Assembly (NCBI RefSeq): GCF_014283215.1
Contig: NZ_JACOMF010000009.1
Location: forward strand, 1-64,000
Direction of reading: 5' to 3'
Origin: Siccirubricoccus deserti
GTDB lineage: Bacteria > Pseudomonadota > Alphaproteobacteria > Acetobacterales > Acetobacteraceae
DNA: 64,000 bases
The first letter of the stretch is position 1, and each line of letters starts with the position of its first letter. Positions 37,433 through 46,075 of this stretch are shown one piece after another. The notes below the pieces were generated by a model that was given only the letters and a program-made list of their open reading frames with translations, searched no databases and was not told where the DNA came from. The translations under genes and the position numbers were made by a program.

Positions 37433-40131
37433 TCAGCTTTCTCCGAAGCGGCCAACGCCTCGGCGCGGCGGTACCAGGCGGCGGCGGCCTGCGGATCCGG
37501 GCGGATGCCGCGGGCGCCGAGGGCGGCCAGCGCCGCGGGATCATGGGTGCGGCCGGCGGCGCGGGCGGCTTCGGCGCTACCGGCCTCGGCGGCGCGTTCG
37601 TAGAAGCGGCGGGCGCCGGAGACGTCACCGGTGGCGAGCAGCGCATCGCCCCGTCGCATCAGCGCCGCGAGCATCGCCGGATCGGCGGTGCGGCGGACAG
37701 TGGGCCGCGGCGTGACGGCCAGCGGCGCGGCGGCCACGGGCGACGGCCGGGGTGCCGGCGGCGGCTCCACCGGCGCCGCGACGGGCGGCGGCACGGTGGT
37801 GGCCAGGGGCGGATCGGCCGGCACGGCCGTCGTCGGGGGCCCGGCTGGCATCGGCGCGGGGCGGGCGGCCGTGCGCCCGGCCTCGGCAGGCTGCGCCAGG
37901 GCGGCGGCTTCGCCCCGCGGCAGGGGGATGGGGCCGGCGTCGGGCGCCGGATCGGGTGTCGCCACCGGCCAGGCCGCGGCGCCCGGATCCGGGATTGCAG
38001 GGCCTGAGCCCTCACTGTCCGGCATCGCCACCGGGCTGCCGGAGGCCGCATCCATGGCGTCGGTCGGCCGGCGCGGCGCCATCGCCTCGGCCGGCGCGGC
38101 CTCGGGCGCCATCGGCAGGCTGGTCGTGCCGGCGGCATCGCGCGGCAGCGCGGTGCCGGTCGTCCGATCCGGGATCTCGTCCGGCAGGCCCGCCGGCGTG
38201 GTTTCGGCCGCCGGAGCGCCGGACGGCACGGCCTCGGCGGAGAGAGTGCCGTCGGCCGCGGCGGCTGGGAGGATGGAGGCGGCCGGCGCGGTCTCGGTGG
38301 CTGGCACCGGTGCTGTCGCCGCGGTTGCCGGGCCGGCGGCGTCATGCTCTGGCGTGGCGGCGGCCGTTGTCTCGGCCGGCGTGTCATCGGTGGTCGGTGT
38401 CGGCATTGCCGCGACGGCCGCCGGGCCGGTGGCCTCGCCCTCCGCTGTGGCGGCTGCTGCCTCGGTTGGCCGGCCAGCCGGCGCGGCCTCGGTGGCTGGT
38501 TCCACTGCTGCCGCCGAGGTCAGCGGGCCAGTGGCGTCGCCCTCCCGCATGGAGGCGGCTGCCGCTTCGGCCGGCTGGTCCGACGGCGTGGATTCGGCGG
38601 CGGGCTCCAGAGTTGCCGCCGCAGTTGCCGGGCCGGAGCCTTCGGCCTCCGCCATCATGGCGGCCGTTGCTTCGGCCGGCTGGTCCGGCGGCGCGCCTTC
38701 GGCGGCGGGTTCAGGCACTGTCGCCGTGGGCACCGGACCAGAGGCCTCGGCTTCCGGTCCCATGGCAGCCGGGGCCTCCACCGGCGGGTCAGGCAATGCG
38801 GCTTCGGCGGCAGGTTCCGGCGTCGTCGCGGCCACTGGGCCGGAGGCTTCTGCCTCCGGCATCCTGGCGCTGATTGCTTCGGCCGGCTGGTCCAGCGGCG
38901 CTGCTTCGGTGGTGGGTTCCGGCATTGCCACCGCGGTCACCGGGCCAGAGGCTTCGCCGTCCGGCATCGTGGCCGTTGCTTCGACCGGCCAGTCCGGCGG
39001 CACGGTTGCGGTGGCGGGTTCCGGTAACCTCGCCGCGGCCACCGGGCCGGAGGCTTCGGCCTCCGGCATCGTGGCAGCCGTTGTCTCGGCCAGCTGATCC
39101 GGCGGCTCGGCTTCGGCGGTGGGTTCCGGCGTGGCGGTGGCCGGGCCGGCAGTGGCATGCCGAGGCAGGGCTGGCGCGGCGTCGGGTGCCGCATCCGCCG
39201 TCCAGGCCGGAAGGCCGGGCGGCATGGCCGTGGCGCCGATGGCTGCCGCCGGTGACCCGGGTGGCAACGGCGCGACGGCCATGGTCGTGTCGCCGGCGGG
39301 GCCGCTTTCCGGGGGGCGATCCCCTTCTGCTGCGGTCGGGCCGGCGGCCGGCACCGAATCTCCGGACGACTCCGGCGCCTCAGCCTCGGTCTCCATCCCG
39401 GCAATGGCGGCCAGCGCGGCAAGTTCGAGGGTCAGGCTGCCCGGCTCCCCGGCAGCCCGGTCGGCGGCGCCGGCCATGGCATCCGGTGCCGGCATCGTGG
39501 CTTCGGCCCACGCCTCCGGCTTCGCCACCGCGGCTGCCGGCGCGGCGTGCGGCCGGTCGGCCGTCGCCACCGTGCCACCGCCCGGCGGCACCGTCCTGGC
39601 CCGTTCCATCGCCAGGTCAGCCAGCGGCTCGCTGCGCAGCAGCAGCAGCGCCAGCCCGCCGAGGCCGACCACTGCCGCCATCCCTGCCACCGCGCGACCG
39701 AAGCGCGAGCCCCAGCGCAGCTCCACCGGCTCCGGCATCCGGGCCGGCTCGGGCAGACGCGGTGGCATGGTCAGCGCCCGGTGGACCGCGCCGATCCAGG
39801 CGGTGCCGCCCGGCAGCGACAGCGGCGGCTGAACGCCGAAGCTCTGCGCCAGCAGCCGCGGCAGCCGGTCGAGGTTGGTGCGGTGCAGCTGGCAATGCGC
39901 GACCGGAAGCTGGCCAGGGAAGATCGCCGGGAAGCGCGCCTGCGCCAGCCGCCGGTGCAACCGCGCCGGCGCATCCGCGGTCCAGCGCGGCGCGCGCTCC
40001 AGCAGGGCGATGCCCATGCCGGGGTGGAGCAGCACGATATCGATCTGCGCCGGCGCCTCCCCCGGACCGCCGATCGCCACATCGGTCAACAGCACCCAGT
40101 CCGCGCCGAGCCGGTCGAGCAGGTTCGGCAC
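37429..40131 (-). CDS. 900-residue membrane protein with tandem Pro/Ala/Glu repeats and Sel1-like C-terminus
   Basis: Four parts can be seen. Residues 1-130 form a soluble domain (DWVLLTDVAIGGPGEAPAQI then DIVLLHPGMGIALLE) that resembles a NERD-type fold. One transmembrane helix is at about 149-170 (MAAVVGLGGLALLLLR). Residues about 330-640 contain roughly eight degenerate copies of a 33-35-residue unit of the form MPEAEASGPVAAATxPEPAAEAAPPDQPAEA. The last ~95 residues (ALMRRGDALLATGDVSGARR then FYERAAEAG, and AAAWYRRAEAL) are Sel1/TPR-like. Repeats of ~102 bp make the gene prone to length variation. Function unknown; translationally coupled to the TAXI gene. Confidence 0.8.
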   Translation of the reverse strand: MPNLLDRLGADWVLLTDVAIGGPGEAPAQIDIVLLHPGMGIALLERAPRWTADAPARLHRRLAQARFPAIFPGQLPVAHCQLHRTNLDRLPRLLAQSFGVQPPLSLPGGTAWIGAVHRALTMPPRLPEPARMPEPVELRWGSRFGRAVAGMAAVVGLGGLALLLLRSEPLADLAMERARTVPPGGGTVATADRPHAAPAAAVAKPEAWAEATMPAPDAMAGAADRAAGEPGSLTLELAALAAIAGMETEAEAPESSGDSVPAAGPTAAEGDRPPESGPAGDTTMAVAPLPPGSPAAAIGATAMPPGLPAWTADAAPDAAPALPRHATAGPATATPEPTAEAEPPDQLAETTAATMPEAEASGPVAAARLPEPATATVPPDWPVEATATMPDGEASGPVTAVAMPEPTTEAAPLDQPAEAISARMPEAEASGPVAATTPEPAAEAALPDPPVEAPAAMGPEAEASGPVPTATVPEPAAEGAPPDQPAEATAAMMAEAEGSGPATAAATLEPAAESTPSDQPAEAAAASMREGDATGPLTSAAAVEPATEAAPAGRPTEAAAATAEGEATGPAAVAAMPTPTTDDTPAETTAAATPEHDAAGPATAATAPVPATETAPAASILPAAAADGTLSAEAVPSGAPAAETTPAGLPDEIPDRTTGTALPRDAAGTTSLPMAPEAAPAEAMAPRRPTDAMDAASGSPVAMPDSEGSGPAIPDPGAAAWPVATPDPAPDAGPIPLPRGEAAALAQPAEAGRTAARPAPMPAGPPTTAVPADPPLATTVPPPVAAPVEPPPAPRPSPVAAAPLAVTPRPTVRRTADPAMLAALMRRGDALLATGDVSGARRFYERAAEAGSAEAARAAGRTHDPAALAALGARGIRPDPQAAAAWYRRAEALAASEKAE
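38400..39130. repeat. Tandem ~102-bp degenerate repeats inside the 900-residue protein gene
   Basis: The same order of sub-motifs (ATGCCGGAG-like start, GCCTCCGGCCC, GAGCCG, CCGGACCAGCC) returns every 99-105 bases about seven or eight times, with substitutions between copies. Copies are in frame, so variation in number would change the length of a proline-rich spacer without breaking the gene. Confidence 0.65.
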
Positions 40132-40282
40132 CGGCCGGGCTGCGGGGGAACGCTCGGGCGGGGCGGCATGCAGCGACAGCGCGGCGGTCTCCGCTACCTT
40201 GAGGGGAATCGAGTATACGATCCCTCCGTCAAATCAGACCGATTCATCGAATCACGGCTGGGCGAGCGGCGCCTCCAGAACA

Positions 40283-40316
40283 GTTCCACGCGGACTGTTC
40301 TCAGTCCGCGTGGAAC
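40283..40316 (-). terminator. Perfect 15-bp hairpin at the end of the DehI-like gene
   Basis: GTTCCACGCGGACTG (40283-40297), loop TTCT, CAGTCCGCGTGGAAC (40302-40316) is an uninterrupted inverted repeat. It overlaps the last codons and stop of the minus-strand gene. No strong T-run follows, so it may act with Rho or protect the 3' end. Confidence 0.5.
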
Positions 40317-41122
40317 GGCTCCAGCAGCCCGGCCAGGATCAGCCCGAGCGGCACCATCCCGGGGATCACCTGCCGGGTGAAGGTGCCGAGCGCGGCCAGC
40401 ACCGCCGGCGCCTGCCCGCCCGGTACCGCACCGCGGATGTCGAGCGCCGGGCGCAGCGCATCGGCTTCCGCCTCGGCCAGACGCACCGCCGCTGCCCGCC
40501 CCGCCGCCAAGGCCTCCGGCGCCAGCCGGGGGCCGAGCCAGAGGGGCAGCGCCGCCAGCAACTCTGGCCAATGGGCAAGGTGGAGGTAGAGGCTCGGCAC
40601 CACCCCCGCTTCGCCATGCCGCGCCGCCAGCCCGCGGACCAGCGCCGCGACCGGCGGCGCCAGTGCCTCCAGCCGCGGCAGTGGCAGCGGGGCGGGCAGC
40701 ATCGGTGGCGGGGCGATGGCGGCGGGTGGCGCCACCGCCGCCAAGGGCTCGCCTTCCAGCGTCCGGCGCAGCGCGGTCAGCAGGATGAGGTTGGTCAGGT
40801 TGCCGCGGTCGTAGACCTCGACCAGCGCGCGGATGGTGGCGCGCTGCTCCGGCGCCAGCCCGGCCGCCGCCCAATCCGCCGCCGGCAGCGGCGCCGGTGG
40901 CGCAGGTAGGGCGGCGGCCAGCCGGAGCCGGGCCGCCGCCAGCGTTCCGGTCTCGAGCGGCGGGCGGATCGCCTGCCAGACCCAGGGCAGCACGCCAGGC
41001 AGGGTCGCCAGGTGCCGGTGGATCAGGTTCACCAGCGGCACGCCGCTCGCCTGCCGCAGCGCAGCGTAGAGTGCGGCAATTTCCGGCGGCGCTTCCGCCT
41101 CGCGCAATTCGGCCAACGCCAC
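40301..41122 (-). CDS. DehI-like/halocarboxylic acid dehydrogenase-family helical protein
   Basis: Encodes 273 residues, all predicted helical, in two related halves. The first has PPEIAALYAALRQASGVPLV then NLIHRHLATLPGVLPWVW; the second has LAPPVAALVRGLAARHGEAG then LYLHLAHWPELLAAL. This pseudo-duplication with (N/S)xIxRHLAxLPGxLxWxW is characteristic of the DehI (2-haloacid dehalogenase) family. Catalytic Asn/Asp residues cannot be checked confidently here. It follows an MBL-fold gene by 12 bases in the same transcript. Confidence 0.65.
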   Translation of the reverse strand: MALAELREAEAPPEIAALYAALRQASGVPLVNLIHRHLATLPGVLPWVWQAIRPPLETGTLAAARLRLAAALPAPPAPLPAADWAAAGLAPEQRATIRALVEVYDRGNLTNLILLTALRRTLEGEPLAAVAPPAAIAPPPMLPAPLPLPRLEALAPPVAALVRGLAARHGEAGVVPSLYLHLAHWPELLAALPLWLGPRLAPEALAAGRAAAVRLAEAEADALRPALDIRGAVPGGQAPAVLAALGTFTRQVIPGMVPLGLILAGLLEPFHAD

Positions 41123-41134
41123 CCGTGTTCTCTC

Positions 41135-42130
41135 CTACAGGGTCGAAAGGTTCATCGGCGTGGGATACCAGCCATAGCCGCTGCCCTCCCGCGCCACATG
41201 GCCGAGGCCCGGCCAGGGGAAGTGGTAGGACAGCACGGCGATGCGGTCCCTGGCCAGCCGGTCCAGCATGCGGCTGCGCGACTGGGCCGACTGCTTCGGG
41301 TCGGTGTCGTAGGAGAATTCCCACAGCGGCTGGCGCATCAGCAGGATATGGTGGTGCGCCAGGTCCCCGGTGTTCATCACCGTGGTGTTGCCGGAGGTGA
41401 TGGCGTAGCAGCTGTGGCCGACGGTATGGCCAGGGGTGAAGATTCCGACGACGCCGGGCACCACCGGCTGCTCGTCCCGCACCATCACCATGCGGTCCTT
41501 GTAAGCCGAGAGGTTCTTCTTCGCGCCGTCGATGAAGGCGGTCATGAATTCCGGGCCGCGCTTGTTGCCGTCGTCGGTCCAGAATTTCAGGTCGGCCTCG
41601 GTGACCGCCACCTGGGCGTTCGGGAAGTTGCGGTTGCCATTGGCATCGACCAGCGCCCAGCAATGGTCGCAATGCGCATGGGTCAGCACCACCATGTCGA
41701 TCTGCTCCGGCTGGATGCCGGCGGCGCGCATGTTCTCGAGCAGCTTGCCGGTGGTCGGGCCGAACATCCGGCTGGCCGCGCCCATGCTCTCGCCCATGCC
41801 GGTGTCGAACAGGATGAGTTGCCGGCCGGTGTTGAGGATGAGGGCGTTCTGCTCCAGCGTTGCCGCGTTCGGCACCAGGAAATTGGAGGTCAGCAGCGCC
41901 TCGATCTCCGCCTTGGGCGAGGCGGGGAAGGCAGGGACCGGATCGCCGAGCGGCAGCGCGCCATCAGAGACGATGGTCGCCTCGTACTCGCCGATCTTGA
42001 AGCGGTGCCAACCGGCCGGCAGGGTGTTGCGGAAGGGGGCGGCGGCCTGGGCGAGGCCGGGCGGCAGCAGCGGCAGCGTGGCCGCGGCGGCAGTCGTGCC
42101 GAGCAGCGGCCGGCGGGACATCGAGGACAT
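41135..42130 (-). CDS. Exported MBL-fold metallo-hydrolase
   Basis: Encodes 331 residues. The start MSSMSRRPLLGTTAAAAT gives a Tat-type signal (SRRPLLG) and has GGAGG 8 bases upstream. The metallo-beta-lactamase motif is LTHAHCDHCW (HxHxDH), with GHTVGHSCY and MNTGDLAHHH supplying later metal ligands. The protein resembles quorum-quenching-type and alkylsulfatase-type MBL enzymes, but the substrate is not determinable. It leads the two-gene unit with the DehI-like gene. Confidence 0.9.
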   Translation of the reverse strand: MSSMSRRPLLGTTAAAATLPLLPPGLAQAAAPFRNTLPAGWHRFKIGEYEATIVSDGALPLGDPVPAFPASPKAEIEALLTSNFLVPNAATLEQNALILNTGRQLILFDTGMGESMGAASRMFGPTTGKLLENMRAAGIQPEQIDMVVLTHAHCDHCWALVDANGNRNFPNAQVAVTEADLKFWTDDGNKRGPEFMTAFIDGAKKNLSAYKDRMVMVRDEQPVVPGVVGIFTPGHTVGHSCYAITSGNTTVMNTGDLAHHHILLMRQPLWEFSYDTDPKQSAQSRSRMLDRLARDRIAVLSYHFPWPGLGHVAREGSGYGWYPTPMNLSTL

Positions 42131-42481
42131 TCGTTCTTCCTCCCGAACTTGTTTGGCGTCGGCCGCATCCCGGTGCGGACCGCGAGCATGGCACAACCAT
42201 TGCGGGTGGTGCCGGCGTTTGCGATGACATTCGGCTTATCTTGACGGCCCGTTGATCGTGGCCGATCAACCGCGCTCCGATTGCCGGCGCCTCGCATCCG
42301 CGGGCCCTGGCTTCGCGCCACTGGGCAGGGCGCCCGGCATGACTGGAAACCTCATGCCGCTGCCATCGCCTGTGCGGGCCAGCGCGGCGGCATTTCCACC
42401 TCCCGCGGGCGCACCGGCGCCGTGCGCCGATTGACGCCATGCCTCTGCCGCCGCCACCCTGGCGGCAACAGGAGGCAACGC
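42131..42481. other. Intergenic region between divergent genes
   Basis: About 350 bases separating the MBL gene and the acyl-CoA synthetase. It includes GGGCGCCCGGCATGACTGG near 42329, similar to the core of the dispersed REP-like repeats. No gene or clear promoter was recognised. Confidence 0.4.
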
Positions 42482-44017
42482 ATGCCGCAATTGGCGTATT
42501 GGGCGGAACGACAGCCGGAGAAACCCGCCGCGCATTTCCCCGACAGCGGCCGGAGCCTGACCTACGCCGAGTTGCACCAACGGGCCCGCCGCGCCGCGCA
42601 TTGGCTGATCGGCCTCGGCCTGCAGCCCGGCGACGGCATCGCCCTGCTGCTGGAGAACCGGCCGGAGTTTCTGGAAATCGCCGAGGCGACGCGGCTCGCC
42701 GGGCTCTACTACACCCCGCTGTCGATCCATCTGCGCCCGCATGAGGTGCGCTACGTGCTGGCCGACAGCGGCGCCCGGCTGCTGATCGCCAGCCCCGGCC
42801 TGGCGGCGCTGGCTGGCCAGCTGGTGGCGGAAGGCGCGGCCGGCAGCCGGCCGCGCTATGCGGTCGGCGAGGGGCTGCCCGGCTATGCCAGCTATGAGGC
42901 GGCGCTGGCGGCGCAGATCCCCGGGGTGCCGCTGCCGGAGCGGCCGGTCGGGCGGGAGTTCCTCTACTCCTCCGGCACCACCGGCCTGCCGAAGGGCATC
43001 CGCCGGCCGCTGATTCCCTTCGCGGACCGCGACAAGCCGGAATGGGACATGACGTGGAAGTCGCTCTATGGCTTCGACGCGCGCACCGTCTATCTCTCGC
43101 CCGCGCCGCTCTACCATGCCGCGCCCAACCGCTACGTCTACCGCACCCTGACCGAGGGCGGCACCGCGGTGGTGCTGGGGAAGTTCGACCCGGCGCAGTG
43201 CCTGGCGGCGATCGAGCGATTCCGCGTCACCCACAGCCAATGGGTGCCGACGATGTTCCACCGCCTGCTGGCGCTGCCGGAGGATGTGCGGCGCGGCCAC
43301 GACCTCTCCTCCCACCGTGCCGCCATCCATGCGGCGGCGCCCTGCCCGGTCTCGGTCAAGCGGGCGATGATCAAGTGGTGGGGGCCGATCCTCTGGGAAT
43401 ATTACGCCGGCTCCGAAGGGGTCGGCACCACGGTGGTCTCCAGCGCCGACTGGTTGCGGAAGCCCGGCAGCGTCGGCCGGCCGGTGAATGGCGTCACGGT
43501 CCATATCACCGGCGAGGACGGCGCCGAGCTGCCGCCGGGCGAGACCGGCACCATCCGCTTCGCGGGCGGCCCGCGCTTCGCCTACCACAACGCCCCGGAG
43601 AAGACCGCCGCCTGCTACGACGAACGCGGCTGGGCAACGCTCGGCGACCTCGGCTGGCTGGATGAGGACGGATGGCTGTTCCTCTCCGACCGCCGCGCCG
43701 ACCTGATCCTCTCGGGCGGCGTCAACCTCTACCCGGCGGAGATCGAGGCGGTGCTGGTGCAGCATGAGAGTGTCGCCGAGGTGGCGGTGGTCGGCGTGCC
43801 GCATCCGGAGATGGGCGAGCAGGTGCATGCGGTGGTGGTGCCGCGCGCCACGGCGGATGCGGCGGCGCTGCCGGCGGCGCTCGATGCCTGGTGCCGGGAA
43901 CGGCTGGCCGGGCCGAAGCGGCCGCGCAGCTACGAGATCACCGAGGAACTGCCGCGCAGCGAGGCGGGAAAGTTGCTGCGGCGCATCCTGAAGGAGCGGT
44001 ATCTGCCGGCGGGGTGA
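42482..44017 (+). CDS. AMP-dependent acyl-CoA synthetase/ligase
   Basis: Encodes 511 residues from ATG 42482 (AGGAGG 7 bases upstream). The adenylation motifs are in order: FLYSSGTTGLPKGIRRP (P-loop), YYAGSEGVGTT, GDLGWLDEDGWLFLSDRRAD, LILSGGVNLYPAEIE and PRSEAGKLLRR with the catalytic Lys. It activates a carboxylic acid as acyl-AMP and transfers it to CoA. It most resembles medium-chain/bile-acid-type (FadD13-like) enzymes; the substrate is unknown. An enolase-superfamily gene follows 37 bases later, probably in one transcript. Confidence 0.93.
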   Translation: MPQLAYWAERQPEKPAAHFPDSGRSLTYAELHQRARRAAHWLIGLGLQPGDGIALLLENRPEFLEIAEATRLAGLYYTPLSIHLRPHEVRYVLADSGARLLIASPGLAALAGQLVAEGAAGSRPRYAVGEGLPGYASYEAALAAQIPGVPLPERPVGREFLYSSGTTGLPKGIRRPLIPFADRDKPEWDMTWKSLYGFDARTVYLSPAPLYHAAPNRYVYRTLTEGGTAVVLGKFDPAQCLAAIERFRVTHSQWVPTMFHRLLALPEDVRRGHDLSSHRAAIHAAAPCPVSVKRAMIKWWGPILWEYYAGSEGVGTTVVSSADWLRKPGSVGRPVNGVTVHITGEDGAELPPGETGTIRFAGGPRFAYHNAPEKTAACYDERGWATLGDLGWLDEDGWLFLSDRRADLILSGGVNLYPAEIEAVLVQHESVAEVAVVGVPHPEMGEQVHAVVVPRATADAAALPAALDAWCRERLAGPKRPRSYEITEELPRSEAGKLLRRILKERYLPAG

Positions 44018-44054
44018 TGGAAACGAAGATGCCCTGCGCCCCGGAGGCTTCGCC

Positions 44055-45494
44055 ATGACCGCCAGCGCCGCGCCCCGCTTCACCATCACCGCCATCGAGC
44101 GGCGCGAATGGCCCTTCGCCCTGCGCCTGCCCTTCCGCTTCGGCATCGTCACCGTGACCGAGGGGCGCCAGGCGGTGGTGCGGCTGCGCATCCGTGACGA
44201 GGCCGGCCGCGAGGGCTGGGGCGTCGCCGCCGAATCTCTGGCGGCGAAGTGGTTCGACAAGGACCCCGCTCTGTCCGATGCCGACAACGAGCACCAGCTC
44301 CGGCGATCGCTGGAGCTTGCCGGGGAGGCCGCGCTGGCGGCCGGCGCCAACACCGCCTTCGGCCATTTCGCCGACAGCTACGCCAGCCACCTCGCCGCCT
44401 GCGGGCGGGAGGCGCTCAATCCTCTCGTCGCCAGCTACGGCCGCGCCCTCATCGACCGCGCCGCGCTGGATGCGCTGCTGAAGCTGCACGGCGTCTCCTT
44501 CTTCGCCGGCATGCGGGCGAACATCGGCGGCATGGCGCCGCATCCGGTGGCGCCGGATCTCGCCGGCTTCGATTGCGCCGGTCTGCTTGCCGCACTCCGC
44601 CCCGCCCGCCGCATCCAGGCGCGCCACACCGTCGGCCTGGTCGATCCCATCACCGCCGCCGACCAGACGGCGCGCGTCAAGGACGGGCTGCCGGAGACGC
44701 TGGAGGAGGTCGCCGCCACCTACCACCACCGCTTCTGGAAGCTGAAGGTAATGGGCGAGGTGCGGCAGGATGTGGACCGGCTGTGCCGCATCGCCTCGGT
44801 GGTCGACCGCCTGCCGGATTATGCGGTCACCCTCGACGGCAATGAGCAATACGCGGAAGCCGAGGGCGCCGCCGAGTTCTGGCGTGCCATGCGGGCGGAG
44901 CCGCGGCTGGCCCGGCTCTGCGCCGCCACCCTTTACATCGAGCAGCCGGTGAAGCGGGCGCGGGCGCTGGAGACGAGCATCGCGGCGCTGGCGCGCCAGC
45001 GCCCGGTGATCATCGACGAAAGCGACGGAATGCTGGATGCCTTCGTTACCGCCCGGGTGCTTGGCTACACCGGCGTCTCCTCGAAGTCCTGCAAGGGGAT
45101 CTGGCGCTCCCTGATCAACCGCGCCCGCTGCGAGGCCTGGAATGCCGCCGACAGTGACGCCGCGTATTTCATGTCCGGCGAGGATCTGACGACCCTGGCC
45201 GGGGTCTGCGTGCAGCAGGATCTGGCGCTGGTGACGCTGCTTGGCCTCGGCCATGTCGAGCGCAATGGCCACCACTTCATCGACGGCTTCGCCGGCCGGC
45301 CGAAGGCGGAGGCGGTGCGTTTCCTGGAAGCCCACCCCGACCTCTATGCCGACACCCCGCGCGGGCCGCGGCTGGCGATCCGCGACGGCGCGCTGGAACT
45401 CGGCTCGCTTTGGGTCCCGGGGCTGGGGGCGACCGAGGAACCCGACTACAGGGCAATGCAGGCGATGCCGCGGGCGGCCTGGCCGCGGGGGTAA
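44055..45494 (+). CDS. Enolase-superfamily (mandelate racemase/muconate lactonizing) enzyme
   Basis: Encodes 479 residues, longer than the usual ~370. The barrel ligands are visible: WKLKVMGE (KxK base), VTLDGNEQYAEA (Asp), LYIEQPVKRA (Glu), PVIIDESDGML (Glu/Asp) and SSKSCKGIWRSL (Lys). The N-terminal capping domain starts near ERREWPFALRLPFRF. This points to metal-assisted alpha-proton abstraction from a carboxylate; the precise reaction is unknown. Co-directional with the acyl-CoA synthetase. Confidence 0.85.
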   Translation: MTASAAPRFTITAIERREWPFALRLPFRFGIVTVTEGRQAVVRLRIRDEAGREGWGVAAESLAAKWFDKDPALSDADNEHQLRRSLELAGEAALAAGANTAFGHFADSYASHLAACGREALNPLVASYGRALIDRAALDALLKLHGVSFFAGMRANIGGMAPHPVAPDLAGFDCAGLLAALRPARRIQARHTVGLVDPITAADQTARVKDGLPETLEEVAATYHHRFWKLKVMGEVRQDVDRLCRIASVVDRLPDYAVTLDGNEQYAEAEGAAEFWRAMRAEPRLARLCAATLYIEQPVKRARALETSIAALARQRPVIIDESDGMLDAFVTARVLGYTGVSSKSCKGIWRSLINRARCEAWNAADSDAAYFMSGEDLTTLAGVCVQQDLALVTLLGLGHVERNGHHFIDGFAGRPKAEAVRFLEAHPDLYADTPRGPRLAIRDGALELGSLWVPGLGATEEPDYRAMQAMPRAAWPRG

Positions 45495-45559
45495 AGATCG
45501 TCAGGATCTTTCGGCCATGCGCGGGACCTGCGCTCAGCCGGAAGGCCCACACCGTGATT

Positions 45560-45655
45560 GGCAGGCCGCAGCGGTGGCTTTCGGTCCGTTCCTGGAGGCG
45601 GGAGGTGCCAAACCGGGAGAGTGCAAATCCGTCCCGCAGTGCCGCCAACTATGCC
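45560..45655 (+). promoter_or_regulatory. Cobalamin-riboswitch-like sequence without a downstream gene
   Basis: The segment contains GCAGCGGTGGCTTTCGG followed by CCGGGAGAGTGCAAATCC and CCCGCAGTGCCGCCAACT. These follow the conserved order of cobalamin riboswitches (GGTGG ... GGGAA-x-GGTGCAAATCC ... C(G/A)GTxCCCGCCACTGT). The orientation is plus, but the next genes on the right are all on the minus strand, so it controls nothing obvious. It may be an orphaned remnant of a lost cobalamin gene. Assignment is by eye only. Confidence 0.4.
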
Positions 45656-46072
45656 CTACTCCACAGAATTCGCATCGAGGAACAGCGCCTGCGAGAGGGC
45701 CTCGAAGAAGCGCTGGAACGGCGCCGGGTCTGAGAGTTCATGCTGGTTCAACTGGCCCGAGGCACGAACGATCGTCCGGCTTCCCGATCCCGGCCGGACC
45801 GATACGGTCAGCCGCACCAGCTGAGCGCCGAAGCGTGTGGCGCTGACCGACCCGAGCACGTTGTCGGCGCGGTCGACGACAAAGCCGAGGTCCTGCAGGC
45901 TGGCGATCACTGCCTGGAACACCTTTGCCTGGTCCGAGGTCTCGAAGGCACGGGTCGAGATGGCACGCTGCGCGACCTGGGAGTTCGTGCTGGCGAGGAT
46001 CTGCTGCCGGCTGTCCATCTGGCATCCGCTGAGCAGCAGCGGTGCCAGGATCAGGCATGGGATGCGCGCCAT
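45656..46072 (-). CDS. Small lipoprotein, family member 5 of the cluster
   Basis: Encodes 138 residues with the lipoprotein signal MARIPCLILAPLLLSGCQMD (LLSGC lipobox). The mature part contains AVIASLQDLGFVVDRADNVLGS, which parallels the LQDxGFxIxxxxxxxG core of three other proteins in this operon, followed by a beta-rich stretch and FFEALSQALFLDAN. No enzymatic motif. Four bases separate it from the preceding gene. Last gene of the five-gene unit. Confidence 0.78.
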   Translation of the reverse strand: MARIPCLILAPLLLSGCQMDSRQQILASTNSQVAQRAISTRAFETSDQAKVFQAVIASLQDLGFVVDRADNVLGSVSATRFGAQLVRLTVSVRPGSGSRTIVRASGQLNQHELSDPAPFQRFFEALSQALFLDANSVE

Positions 46073-46075
46073 GGG

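Noticed and set aside
37631-39097. A 488-codon plus-strand frame of Ala/Gly/Ser/Val opposite the repeat-rich protein
   Set aside because: It reflects the same 102-bp repeats read on the other strand. The minus frame has a membrane helix, a Sel1-like tail and ATGA coupling to TAXI.
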